Positions 34,802 to 45,238 are shown, counted from the stretch's first letter. The stretch is DNA of 64,000 nucleotides from Eukaryota sp. TZLM1-RC (GCA_040285825.1 JAUPSS010000001.1:1116001-1180000), one strand, 5' to 3'. The notes: generated by a model from the sequence alone, not told the origin. Translations and numbers: made by a program.

Positions 34802-35601
34802 TTTCCGTCATATTGTTAGTTGTAAGAAATTCCTTCAATATCGGTCAGTTCTTCATAATGCCGTTCGTGGTGTGACATATGAGATGTTCAAGTGTTACAA
34901 TTTGAGGTGCAAAGTAGAACCGTTGTTGAAGCATTATATCAATAATAATCTGTTTAATTCACGTCGAGGTGATTTAATTGTTCCTTTTGTGGATTCCTCT
35001 CAAGTTGTTGTTGATTTTGCTACAGTTGATCCCTTTGCTTTTGTTTATCGCGATGATGTTTTACCTAGTGCTAATGGTCATTTAAACAAGGCTGAAGATC
35101 GTAACAGAGATTAATATACTGGGATATTAAATGATTTAAATAAGAATCTTTTCTCAAAGTTTTCGTTTGTTCTCTTTGCCTTTTCGATTTTTGTCAACAT
35201 TGGACAGTTCGCCTTGGATTTTAATTAATTTGGTAATTTATGTCGTTTAGGTGGTAAGAAGTTTGCAGGGAATTTATGTAAGAATCGTATAATTTTCGCA
35301 GGGAATTTATGTAAGAATCGTATAATTTTCGCTTTGTACAGAAGTGTTCCCGAGTACTTGAGTTTAATGATGTCCAAGCTATATAAGGATTCATCAAGAG
35401 TTGGCGTGGAGAATTTTGTTTCTTATGTGTTTCAGTTTGTTTTGTTATGTTTTTGATTCCGCGTAGAAAATCAATACTGTGAAAATTTCCGTACCAATTT
35501 CTCACAAAAGGAAATTTTTGCGAATATCATGCAAAATCAAGATCCACAAAATCCTAAAATGCCCAATCTTCAGAATCACCCTCATTGATCAAGCACCATG
35601 C
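34753..35601 (+). mobile_element. LINE-A 3' fragment, array unit 3
   Basis: As the other units, with small differences (AATTAATTTGG near 35222 introduces a stop; one extra T near 35450). Confidence 0.8.
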
Positions 35602-35738
35602 AGTCGGACCCGGAAAGTGGGAAAGGAAATGCTGGCTCCCACTTTGGGGTCCCCTTTACCAGAAGTGCACAGATGGGATTCGAACCATGTTGCCAAAGCA
35701 GAGAACGAAGTGCAAACCCACTGGACTACGATGTTGGC
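35602..35738 (-). repeat. tRNA-derived SINE-like segment, copy 3
   Basis: B-box complement at 35676-35686. It carries a small variant (CCCCTTTACC instead of CCCCTTTTGCC). Confidence 0.6.
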
Positions 35739-35942
35739 AAATGATGCTGTTGATTTTTCTAGTTTATATTGGGTTTTGATTTGTATTGATGTTGGACGAT
35801 TTTGTAGTTGGTTTTGTGTTGATAATAAAAGTGACTGAAATTTGTTTATTAAACGGAAATTTGAAGAGAAGGACGATTAGATGCTACTTGTCGAAGTTTG
35901 GATTTAGTTGGATTGCTAATGTCGTTGGACTCAAGATCCAAT

Positions 35943-36890
35943 TCAGTCAGACTCAAGATCCAATTCAGTCAGAGTGGAATTGCTCTCCAGAGCACGGGCG
36001 AGAGCACTAGCGCCTTCAGAGGTAATGTTGTTGGACCGAAGATACAATTCAGTCAGAGTGGAATTGCTCTCCAGAGCACGGGCGAGAGCACTAGCGCCTT
36101 CAGAGGTAATGTTGTTGGACCGAAGATACAATGTAGTCAGAGTGGAATTTCTCTCCAGAGCACGAGCGAGAGCACTAGCGCCTTCAGAGGTAATGTTGTT
36201 GTCCCCAAGACTCAATCTAGTCAGAGTGGAATTGCTCTCCAGAGCACGGGCGAGAGCACTAGCGCCTTCAGAGGTAATTTTGTTGAACCCAAGATACAAT
36301 TCAGTCAGAGTGGAATTACTCTCCAGAGCACGGGCGAGAGCACTAGCGCCTTCATCAGCAATTTGGTTTTCCGTGATAGCAAAAGGGCCATTTCCAAGAT
36401 CTAATGTAGTCAGAGTGGAATTACTCTCCAGAGCACGGGCAAGAGCACTAGCGCCTTCAGAGGTAATGTTGTTGTGCTCAAGATTCAATTCAGTCAGAGT
36501 GGAATTGCTCTCCAGAGCACGGGCGAGGGCACTAGTGCCTTCATCGGTAATGTCGTTGAACTGAAGATCCAATGTAGTCAGAGTGGAATTGCTCTCCAGA
36601 GCACGGGCGAGATCACTAGCGCCTTCAGAGGTAATTGTGCTGCCCCCAAGAAACAATGTAGTCAGAGAGGAATTGCTCTCCAGAGCACGGGCGAGAGCAC
36701 TAGCGCCTTCAGAGGTAATGTTGTTGGACCGAAGATACAATTCAGTCAGAGTGGAATTGCTCTCCAGAGCACGGGCGAGAGCACTAGCGCCTTCAGAGGT
36801 AATGTTGTTGGACCGAAGATACAATGTAGTCAGAGTGGAGTTTTTCCTGGGCAATTCTGTTTGTATTTGTAATGAAAAACCTACTACCAA
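35943..36890 (-). pseudogene. LRR cassette 3 (ten repeats, 315 aa)
   Basis: Open 315-aa frame with an N-terminus in LINE antisense, then ten 28-residue LRRs ending LDLESD. Repeat identities (RSNN, RSNN, FLGGS, QFND, EHNN, NGPFAITENQ insertion, GFNK, SLGDNN, RSNN, RSNN) follow the C-terminal part of the kinase gene. The two leading RSNN repeats are placed directly before FLGGS, showing recombination between repeats. The LDLGFNK repeat of the gene is missing. No RING or kinase; possibly transcribed but more likely a non-coding reservoir. Confidence 0.75.
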
Positions 36891-37657
36891 TTTCCGTCAT
36901 ATTGTTAGTTGTAAGAAATTCCTTCAATATCGGTCAGTTCTTCATAATGCCGTTCGTGGTGTGACATATGAGATGTTCAAGTGTTACAATTTGAGGTGCA
37001 AAGTAGAACCGTTGTTGAAGCATTATATCAATAATAATCTGTTTAATTCACGTCGAGGTGATTTAATTGTTCCTTTTGTGGATTCCTCTCAAGTTGTTGT
37101 TGATTTTGCTACAGTTGATCCCTTTGCTTTTGTTTATCGCGATGATGTTTTACCTAGTGCTAATGGTCATTTAAACAAGGCTGAAGATCGTAACAGAGAT
37201 TAATATACTGGGATATTAAATGATTTAAATAAGAATCTTTACTCAAAGTTTTCGTTTGTTCTCTTTGCCTTTTCGATTTTTGTCAACATTGGACAGTTCG
37301 CCTTGGATTTTAATTAATTTGGTAATTTATGTCGTTTAGGTGGTAAGAAGTTTGCAGGGAATTTATGTAAGAATCGTATAATTTTCGCTTTGTACAGAAG
37401 TGTTCCCGAGTACTTGAGTTTAATGATGTCCAAGCTATATAAGGATTCATCAAGAGTTGGCGTGGAGAATTTTGTTTCTTATGTGTTTCAGTTTGTTTTG
37501 TTATGTTTTGATTCCGCGTAGAAAATCAATACTGTGAAAATTTCCGTACCAATTTCTCACAAAAGGAAATTTTTGCGAATATCATGCAAAATCAAGATCC
37601 ACAAAATCCTAAAATGCCCAATCTTCAGAATCACCCTCATTGATCAAGCACCATGCA
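36842..37657 (+). mobile_element. LINE-A 3' fragment, array unit 4
   Basis: Lacks the 33-bp GNLCKNRIIFA duplication present in the neighbouring units. Confidence 0.8.
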
Positions 37658-37794
37658 GTCGGACCCGGAAAGTGGGAAAGGAAATGCTGGCTCCCACTTT
37701 GGGGTCCCCTTTTGCCAGAAGTGCACAGATGGGATTCGAACCATGTTGCCAAAGCAGAGAACGAAGTGCAAACCCACTGGACTACGATGTTGGC
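37658..37794 (-). repeat. tRNA-derived SINE-like segment, copy 4
   Basis: B-box complement at 37732-37742; same sequence as copy 1. Confidence 0.6.
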
Positions 37795-37998
37795 AAATGA
37801 TGCTGTTGATTTTTCTAGTTTATATTGGGTTTTGATTTGTATTGATGTTGGACGATTTTGTAGTTGGTTTTGTGTTGATAATAAAAGTGACTGAAATGTG
37901 TTTATTAAACGGAAATTTGAAGAGAAGGACGATTAGATGCTACTTGTCGAAGTTTGGATTTAGTTGGATTGCTAATGTCGTTGGACTCAAGATCCAAT

Positions 37999-38946
37999 TC
38001 AGTCAGACTCAAGATCCAATTCAGTCAGAGTGGAATTGCTCTCCAGAGCACGGGCGAGAGCACTAGCGCCTTCAGAGGTAATGTTGTTGGACCGAAGATA
38101 CAATTCAGTCAGAGTGGAATTGCTCTCCAGAGCACGGGCGAGAGCACTAGCGCCTTCAGAGGTAATGTTGTTGGACCGAAGATACAATGTAGTCAGAGTG
38201 GAATTTCTCTCCAGAGCACGAGCGAGAGCACTAGCGCCTTCAGAGGTAATGTTGTTGTCCCCAAGACTCAATCTAGTCAGAGTGGAATTGCTCTCCAGAG
38301 CACGGGCGAGAGCACTAGCGCCTTCAGAGGTAATTTTGTTGAACCCAAGATACAATTCAGTCAGAGTGGAATTACTCTCCAGAGCACGGGCGAGAGCACT
38401 AGCGCCTTCATCAGCAATTTGGTTTTCCGTGATAGCAAAAGGGCCATTTCCAAGATCTAATGTAGTCAGAGTGGAATTACTCTCCAGAGCACGGGCAAGA
38501 GCACTAGCGCCTTCAGAGGTAATGTTGTTGTGCTCAAGATTCAATTCAGTCAGAGTGGAATTGCTCTCCAGAGCACGGGCGAGGGCACTAGTGCCTTCAT
38601 CGGTAATGTCGTTGAACTGAAGATCCAATGTAGTCAGAGTGGAATTGCTCTCCAGAGCACGGGCGAGATCACTAGCGCCTTCAGAGGTAATTGTGCTGCC
38701 CCCAAGAAACAATGTAGTCAGAGAGGAATTGCTCTCCAGAGCACGGGCGAGAGCACTAGCGCCTTCAGAGGTAATGTTGTTGGACCGAAGATACAATTCA
38801 GTCAGAGTGGAATTGCTCTCCAGAGCACGGGCGAGAGCACTAGCGCCTTCAGAGGTAATGTTGTTGGACCGAAGATACAATGTAGTCAGAGTGGAGTTTT
38901 TCCTGGGCAATTCTGTTTGTATTTGTAATGAAAAACCTACTACCAA
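37999..38946 (-). pseudogene. LRR cassette 4 (ten repeats, 315 aa)
   Basis: Same 315-aa frame as cassette 3, 2056 bp further on. The two are indistinguishable at protein level. Confidence 0.75.
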
Positions 38947-39756
38947 TTTCCGTCATATTGTTAGTTGTAAGAAATTCCTTCAATATCGGTCAGTTCTTCA
39001 TAATGCCGTTCGTGGTGTGACATATGAGATGTTCAAGTGTTACAATTTGAGGTGCAAAGTAGAACCGTTGTTGAAGCATTATATCAATAACAATCTGTTT
39101 AATTCACGTCGAGGTGATTTAATTGTTCCTTTTGTGGATTCCTCTCAAGTTGTTGTTGATTTTGCTACAGTTGATCCCTTTGCTTTTGTTTATCGCGATG
39201 ATGTTTTACCTAGTGCTAATGGTCATTTAAACAAGGCTGAAGATCGTAACAGAGATTAATATACTGGGATATTAAATGATTTAAATAAGAATCTTTACTC
39301 AAAGTTTTCGTTTGTTCTCTTTGCCTTTTCGATTTTTGTCAACATTGGACAGTTCGCCTTGGATTTTAATTAATTTGGTAATTTATGTCGTTTAGGTGGT
39401 AAGAAGTTTGCAGGGAATTTATGTAAGAATCGTATAATTTTCGCAGGGAATTTATGTAAGAATCGTATAATTTTCGCTTTGTACAGAAGTGTTCCCGAGT
39501 ACTTGAGTTTAATGATGTCCAAGCTATATAAGGATTCATCAAGAGTTGGCGTGGAGAATTTTGTTTCTTATGTGTTTCAGTTTGTTTTGTTATGTTTTGA
39601 TTCCGCGTAGAAAATCAATACTGTGAAAATTTCCGTACCAATTTCTCACAAAAGGAAATTTTTGCGAATATCATGCAAAATCAAGATCCACAAAATCCTA
39701 AAATGCCCAATCTTCAGAATCACCCTCATTGATCAAGTACCATGCAGTCGGACCCA
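38898..39756 (+). mobile_element. LINE-A 3' fragment, array unit 5
   Basis: Last copy, adjoining the 3' flank of the kinase-LRR gene; has the 33-bp duplication. Confidence 0.8.
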
Positions 39757-39893
39757 GAAAGTGGGAAAGGAAATGCTGGCTCCCACTTTGGGGTCCCCTT
39801 TTGCCAGAAGTGCACAGATGGGATTCGAACCATGTTGCCAAAGCAGAGAACGAAGTGCAAACCCACTGGACTACGATGTTGGCAAATGATGCT
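39757..39893 (-). repeat. tRNA-derived SINE-like segment, copy 5
   Basis: B-box complement at 39831-39841, with minor substitutions (AGTACC, GACCCAGAAAG) relative to the others. It lies about 200 bp past the kinase stop codon. Confidence 0.6.
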
Positions 39894-40065
39894 GTTGATT
39901 TTTCTAGTTTATATTGGGTTTTGATTTGTATTGATGTTGGACGATTTTGTAGTTGGTTTTGTGTTGATAATAAAAGTGACTGAAATGTGTTTATTAAACG
40001 GAAATTTGAAGAGAAGGACGATTAGATGCTACTTGTCGAAGTTTGGATTTAGTTGGATTGCTAAT

Positions 40066-40109
40066 GTCGTTGGACTCAAGATCCAATTCAGTCAGACTCA
40101 AGATCCAAT
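40066..40109 (-). repeat. 22-bp tandem duplication at the kinase-LRR stop
   Basis: GACTCAAGATCCAATTCAGTCA occurs twice in a row. Because 22 is not a multiple of three, it creates the stop after LDLESD; without it the frame would run on about 25 residues. Every array unit contains the duplication, so it predates the amplification. Confidence 0.8.
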
Positions 40110-42913
40110 TCAGTCAGAGTGGAATTGCTCTCCAGAGCACGGGCGAGAGCACTAGCGCCTTCAGAGGTAATGTTGTTGGACCGAAGATACAATTCAGTCA
40201 GAGTGGAATTGCTCTCCAGAGCACGGGCGAGAGCACTAGCGCCTTCAGAGGTAATGTTGTTGGACCGAAGATACAATGTAGTCAGAGTGGAATTGCTCTC
40301 CAGAGCACGGGCGAGAGCACTAGCGCCTTCAGAGGTAATTTTGTTGAACCCAAGATCCAATGTAGTCAGAGTGGAATTTCTCTCCAGAGCACGAGCGAGA
40401 GCACTAGCGCCTTCAGAGGTAATGTTGTTGTCCCCAAGACTCAATCTAGTCAGAGTGGAATTGCTCTCCAGAGCACGGGCGAGAGCACTAGCGCCTTCAG
40501 AGGTAATTTTGTTGAACCCAAGATACAATTCAGTCAGAGTGGAATTACTCTCCAGAGCACGGGCGAGAGCACTAGCGCCTTCATCAGCAATTTGGTTTTC
40601 CGTGATAGCAAAAGGGCCATTTCCAAGATCTAATGTAGTCAGAGTGGAATTACTCTCCAGAGCACGGGCAAGAGCACTAGCGCCTTCAGAGGTAATGTTG
40701 TTGTGCTCAAGATTCAATTCAGTCAGAGTGGAATTGCTCTCCAGAGCACGGGCGAGGGCACTAGTGCCTTCATCGGTAATGTCGTTGAACTGAAGATCCA
40801 ATGTAGTCAGAGTGGAATTGCTCTCCAGAGCACGGGCGAGATCACTAGCGCCTTCAGAGGTAATTGTGCTGCCCCCAAGAAACAATGTAGTCAGAGAGGA
40901 ATTGTTCTCCAGAGCACGGGCGAGAGCACTAGCACCTTCATCGGTAATGTTGTTGCCCCAAAGATTCAATTCAGTCAGAGAGGAATTGCTCTCCAGAGCA
41001 CGGGCGAGAGCACTAGCGCCTTCATCGGTAATGTTATTGTCCCCAAGATTCAATTCAGTCAGAGAGGAATTGCTCTCCAGAGCACGGGCGAGAGCACTAG
41101 CGCCTTCATCGGTAATGTTGTTGTACCGAAGATACAATTCAGTCAGAGTGGAATTGCTCTCCAGAGCACGGGCGAGAGCATTAGCGCCTTCAGAGATAAA
41201 GTTGTCCCCAAGATTCAATTCAGTCAGAGAGGAATTGCTCTCCAGAGCACGGGCGAGAGCACTAGCGCCTTCAGAGGTAATGTTGTTGTAGTGAAGATAT
41301 AATTCAGTCAGAGAGGAATTGCTCTCCAGAGCACGGGCGAGAGCACTAGCGCCTTCAGAGGTAATGTTGTTGTAGTGAAGATACAATTCAGTCAGAGTGG
41401 AATTGCTCTCCAGAGCACGGGCGAGGGCACCAGTGCCTTCATCGGTAATGTTGTTGAACTGAAGATCCAATTCAGTGATGGAACCATCAACCAAACCCTC
41501 AACACCCTTCTTCACCTTATCCCCCAATCCATTCCAATATACATTCGACTTGATTTCTTCCAAAATTTCTTCCTTAGATACAGAATTAGTTCTACTGAGT
41601 AGAATATTTTGCCTTTTCAATTCATCAATGGTAGATCTAAGGTTGGCATTTTCTGTATCTTTCTCAGCAATACTAGCCTTGCTGGCATTAAAAGCTTCTT
41701 CCATAGTGGCAATTCTAGCATCACGTTCTTCCAAAATGTGACTGAGGTGTTGATTGGAAGCATTGATACCGGCCCTTTCTTCTTCCAACCGCCCAATTCT
41801 GGAATCCCGTTCAGTCAAATCGTTGATGAGTTGTTGATTGGAAGCCTCCAAATCAGCAACATTCTTTCGTAGAGACTCGATTGTAGAGTTGGCAGATTGC
41901 AGTTGCGTTTGAAAATCATTGTTAATATTAATAGGATTTTCATCACCTTCTTCAGCAAAGTCATCCAATTGATCCAAAACTAGAAGAACTTGAGCAATAC
42001 TTGGTCTGGCAGCTGGATCTGAAGAGCAACATTGGGCGATTAATTCTTTGAGAACATGGGGAACGTGTTCACCCAAAGCAAATGGTGTCTTAAAATACTT
42101 AGCTCCCATTATGGCAATCTGATCCATATTGACAAATGGCCTATAATTACAGAGTAACTCACAAAGGATGATTCCAATTGCATAGATGTCTGAGGCAAGA
42201 GACAATTTGTTCTCAAACTGCTCCAAGGCTGCATACCGTGCTGTACATGATAGATTGGTAGCCGTGGAAGTCTTGGCAACAGTCCTGGATGTTCCAAAAT
42301 CGGCTAATTTGATTTGCCCATTGACAAAAAGAATGTTTTCGGGCTTGAGATCTCCATGTGCAAGTGATTTGGAGTGCAGAAAACGGACTGCCTGGCAGAT
42401 CTTCTTGGCAAACAAGAGACTTTGTTTAGTCAATCTTGACGGCACTGACAGAGAACCTTCAGCAAGTTCCATAATTATGGCGAGTCTGTCCATTAAGCTG
42501 ACCAGACCAAAAACGCGGAGGATAAAGGGATGATCAATCTTGGCCATAATACCAATCTCTTTCCTCAGTCGTTTCTTACCTTCTTCTGTGAGAGCAACAG
42601 TCTTGGCGGCGACGTCCGAATCAAACCAAGAAGCAGCAAACACCTGGGCATATCCTCCTTGACCAATCATGTGCAAAAGTTTGACCTGATTAGAGGGAAT
42701 GTGTACACAGAGGTCCTCCTTGCAAGAAGCTTTGGCTATATCGCGCAAACTGAGGTTGACTTCCGGTGACGGCAGGATATCTTCATTGCAGATCGGACAG
42801 GATTCCACAGCATCAGAGCATACACCGCATACACTATGCCGCTGACTGCAAACAACCAGTGGCACACGAGACTCTTCGTTGAAATCCATTGAACAATGTG
42901 GACACGAGAGCAT
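40088..42913 (-). CDS. RING-like / protein kinase / coiled-coil / LRR protein
   Basis: Uninterrupted 941-aa frame. Residues 4-44 form a RING-like zinc domain (CPHC...C...H..C..C...CPIC). Residues about 75-315 are a tyrosine-kinase-like Ser/Thr kinase: glycine loop GQGGYAQVF (84-92), VAAK Lys104, HGDLKPEN (catalytic Asp188), DFG 205-207 and RYAALEQ in place of APE. Residues about 335-450 are a heptad-rich coiled coil. From about 480 there are 16 NLRC3/ribonuclease-inhibitor-type LRRs of 28 residues, one with a seven-residue insertion, one shortened. Catalytic residues look intact. No transmembrane segment, so probably a cytosolic sensor or scaffold with both kinase and possible E3 ligase activity. 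The LRR repeats are nearly identical at DNA level and have seeded the downstream cassette array. Confidence 0.9.
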   Translation of the reverse strand: MLSCPHCSMDFNEESRVPLVVCSQRHSVCGVCSDAVESCPICNEDILPSPEVNLSLRDIAKASCKEDLCVHIPSNQVKLLHMIGQGGYAQVFAASWFDSDVAAKTVALTEEGKKRLRKEIGIMAKIDHPFILRVFGLVSLMDRLAIIMELAEGSLSVPSRLTKQSLLFAKKICQAVRFLHSKSLAHGDLKPENILFVNGQIKLADFGTSRTVAKTSTATNLSCTARYAALEQFENKLSLASDIYAIGIILCELLCNYRPFVNMDQIAIMGAKYFKTPFALGEHVPHVLKELIAQCCSSDPAARPSIAQVLLVLDQLDDFAEEGDENPININNDFQTQLQSANSTIESLRKNVADLEASNQQLINDLTERDSRIGRLEEERAGINASNQHLSHILEERDARIATMEEAFNASKASIAEKDTENANLRSTIDELKRQNILLSRTNSVSKEEILEEIKSNVYWNGLGDKVKKGVEGLVDGSITELDLQFNNITDEGTGALARALESNSTLTELYLHYNNITSEGASALARALESNSSLTELYLHYNNITSEGASALARALESNSSLTELNLGDNFISEGANALARALESNSTLTELYLRYNNITDEGASALARALESNSSLTELNLGDNNITDEGASALARALESNSSLTELNLWGNNITDEGASALARALENNSSLTTLFLGGSTITSEGASDLARALESNSTLTTLDLQFNDITDEGTSALARALESNSTLTELNLEHNNITSEGASALARALESNSTLTTLDLGNGPFAITENQIADEGASALARALESNSTLTELYLGFNKITSEGASALARALESNSTLTRLSLGDNNITSEGASALARALERNSTLTTLDLGFNKITSEGASALARALESNSTLTTLYLRSNNITSEGASALARALESNSTLTELYLRSNNITSEGASALARALESNSTLTELDLESD

Positions 42914-43214
42914 TGTGAGAAAATATGATAATTACCAAAATTGCCAATGAGGATTCCCTCATGCTGATTTCTATTTCCCAATGGTCATAGGTGCCATTTC
43001 GCACAACATATTTCACATATTTGTCACGATCTATATGTGCCCCATCTAGACCACCATTTAGTACTCAGTTTTGGGCATATCGTGCTACATGAGAATTGCC
43101 ATAATGAAAATGACACTTTGAGCAAAGACTTCGTACACCTGGACCCGTGTATTACAATCCAAGACTTCCCTTCAAGCAAACCTTCGGCCAATCACGCCTT
43201 TCCACAGCTCCTCC
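42914..43214. other. Upstream region of the kinase-LRR gene
   Basis: No gene seen. The region should hold the promoter of the minus-strand kinase gene; no specific motif was recognised. Confidence 0.35.
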
Positions 43215-43660
43215 CCGAACAATTTTAACACTTGAACATCTCATATGTCAAATCACGAACGGCATTATTAAGAACTGACCTATATTGGAGAAATTTCTTA
43301 CAGCTCACAATATGACGGAAATTGGTAGTATGTTTTTCATTACAAATACAAACAGAATTGCCCAAAAGACCACTTGGATACAACCCTAATCTCAACTACA
43401 TGTTTTGTTTTCAAGCTTCATTTGTTAAGTGAAGACCAAATGGCCTTGGTTGCTGAGATAATAATAAACTAGTGCAGTTCTGGCATGTTGTTCTTTTCTT
43501 TTGCTTTCTTTGGTCTGCATCGTGCTTGATCAATGAGCGTGATTCTTAAGATTGGGTATTTTGTGTTTTTGTGGATCTTGATTTTGCATGTTATTCGCAA
43601 AAATTTCCTTTTGTGAGAAATTGTTACTGTGATTTTAACAACAATATTGATTTTCTACGC
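43215..43660 (-). mobile_element. LINE-A fragment and 3'UTR, right inverted-repeat copy
   Basis: Contains, inverted, the same LINE 3'UTR to CATGCCAGAACTGCACTAG junction found at about 30.94 kb. The LINE frame is truncated near 43222 after the FKC motif. Confidence 0.7.
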
Positions 43661-44525
43661 AGAATCAAATCAAATCAAACTAAAGCACATAAGAAACAAA
43701 ATAATTTGGGCTTCTGTACAAAGCGAAAATGATACGATTCTTCCATAAATTCCCTGCAAAATTGTTACCACTTGAACGACACAAATTACCAAAATCATTG
43801 ATAAAATCCAAGGCGAACTGTCCAATGTTGACAAAAATCGAAAAGGCAAAAGGAACAAACGAAAACTTTGAGTAAAGATTCTTATTTCAATCATTTGATA
43901 TCCCAGTTTATTTATCTCTTTTTTGGTCTTCAGCCTTGTTAAAATGACCATTAGCACTAGGTAAAACATCATCACGATAAATAAAAGCGAAGGTTTCAAC
44001 TTGAGAGAATTCAACAAAAGGAGCAATTAAATCACCTCGACGTGAATTAAACAGCAACAATGGTTTTACTTTGCAACTAAGATTGTAACACTTGAACATC
44101 TCATATGTCACATCACGAACGGCATTATGAAGAACTGACCGATATTGAAGGAATTTCTTACAACTAACAATATGACGGAAATTGGTAGTAGGTTTTTCAT
44201 TACAAATACAAACAGAATTGCCCAAAAGACCACTTGGATACAGCCCCAATCTCAACCGCATGTTTTGTTTCCATGCTTCATTTGTTAAGTGGAGACCAAA
44301 TGGTCTTGGTTGCTGAGATAATAAACTAGTGCATTTCTGGATGTCTGATAAAAAGGAAGCAAATTATTAATCATTATTATTATTAGTCACACAAAGTCGT
44401 TTAGGCAAATCCAAGTCTTAAAAACCAATCAGAACAGACTTCTCTAAGTTCACAACAGCAAGGCAAGATGAAGATTGTAGAAAGCTCTCGAAGGTACAGC
44501 AGGCAAACTTGAAGGAAAACTCCTA
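43661..44525 (-). mobile_element. LINE-A 3' part, separated from its 5' part by an LTR element
   Basis: Minus strand reads a STHLTNEAWKQNMRLRLGLY segment, the CICNEKPTTNFRHIVSC knuckle, QYRSVLHNAVRDV, SRRGDLIAPFV and SQVETFAFIYRDD. A 3'-half frame completes the endonuclease domain. The upstream part of the same LINE resumes at 51696, beyond the inserted retrotransposon. Confidence 0.75.
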
Positions 44526-44604
44526 TGTTGCCTAAAGTCTATTGTAGTAAAGAAAAGTCTGATTTATTTTCTATTCATATTATATAAGCCTTAGGGCGCC
44601 AACA
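44526..44604 (-). repeat. 79-bp LTR (3' LTR)
   Basis: TGTTGCCTAAAG...GGGCGCCAACA on the plus strand, identical to 51617-51695. In element sense it begins TGTTGGCGCC and ends GGCAACA, and contains TATATAATATG and AATAAA. A polypurine tract (AAAAAGGGAAGAAGCAG, minus strand) directly precedes it. Confidence 0.9.
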
Positions 44605-44733
44605 CTGCTTCTTCCCTTTTTCAAAATAAATCAGCTTATATGAATATGAAATAAAAACTATATACAATTAACAAAACAACTATAATAAATACATATAATC
44701 GATATAATATAAATAATCGATATAAACTAAGAA

Positions 44734-45168
44734 TTAGCTCCTCTTCCTAATTCTATAACTGCGTCTAGGCCTCTTAGAAGGCGTAGACTCATTGGAGGTA
44801 CTTTGTCGTCGACTAGTGGTACGTTTTCCAATTTTCTTGTTATCCTTACTAAATAACTTATAAGCTTCTGAATGTTTAACCGAATGGAGTGGCTCTTCTG
44901 TTGTCTCACCGCCAAACCACTGAACAGTACAGAAACTACCTGAATCAGAGTGGTATTCTGAGAGGATTTTCTCTATAACGTGTTTTTCGGAATCGCCTGC
45001 AGCGACTGCCTTGAGGAATTCAATGTCCTGTGGATTTTCTGCGTTATAGATTTTGCAATCTTTCTTGGCAGCTTTTAATTCTGTGCCAGTAGTAAGATTC
45101 TTCAATAATAAAGTGGATTTGGAAGGAAGGTCAATAACTAAAAATGGTCCATTCCAAGATCCATGCAA
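44734..45168 (-). CDS. Ty3/gypsy integrase C-terminal / chromodomain-like part
   Basis: The 144-aa frame opens with GSWNGPFLVIDLPSK (GPY/F-type module) and continues to HVIEKILSEYHSDSGSFCTVQWFG, which resembles a chromodomain. It ends with a basic, Ser/Arg-rich nuclear-targeting-like tail (KRPRRSYRIRKRS). It follows the integrase core after a short break and was presumably one polyprotein with it. Confidence 0.7.
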   Translation of the reverse strand: MHGSWNGPFLVIDLPSKSTLLLKNLTTGTELKAAKKDCKIYNAENPQDIEFLKAVAAGDSEKHVIEKILSEYHSDSGSFCTVQWFGGETTEEPLHSVKHSEAYKLFSKDNKKIGKRTTSRRQSTSNESTPSKRPRRSYRIRKRS

Positions 45169-45238
45169 TTTATTATTTTGCTTGGTTTTACGTAAGACGT
45201 AGTCACCAATATTAAATACTATAAAACACGAATTAGTA

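Larger units (their letters stand above)
31961..40087 (+). repeat. Tandem segmental array: LINE domain + SINE-like + LRR cassette
   Basis: The marker CAATTCTGTT recurs at 31971, 33367, 34763, 36852 and 38908, giving units of 1396, 1396, 2089 and 2056 bp. The 33-bp difference between the last two equals loss of the internal LINE 33-bp duplication. The 693-bp excess over 1396 equals eight 84-bp LRR modules plus a 21-bp insertion. Each unit is LINE-A 3' domain, SINE-like segment, a 3' flank of the kinase gene, then antisense LRR sequence truncated at a constant junction (GTCAGAGTGGAG/TTTTTCCTGGGC). Three bases (GTG) are shared by both parents at the junction. Copies are nearly identical, so the array is recent or homogenised. 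Confidence 0.9.

Noticed and set aside
35898-36564. Plus-strand frames of 168-196 aa opposite the LRR cassettes (LLSRARARALAPSEVM repeats)
   Set aside because: Antisense shadows of the 84-bp LRR modules; the minus frame encodes well-formed LRRs.
31961-40087. CRISPR-like array
   Set aside because: The regular 84-bp repeats are coding LRR modules without spacers, and the genome is eukaryotic.
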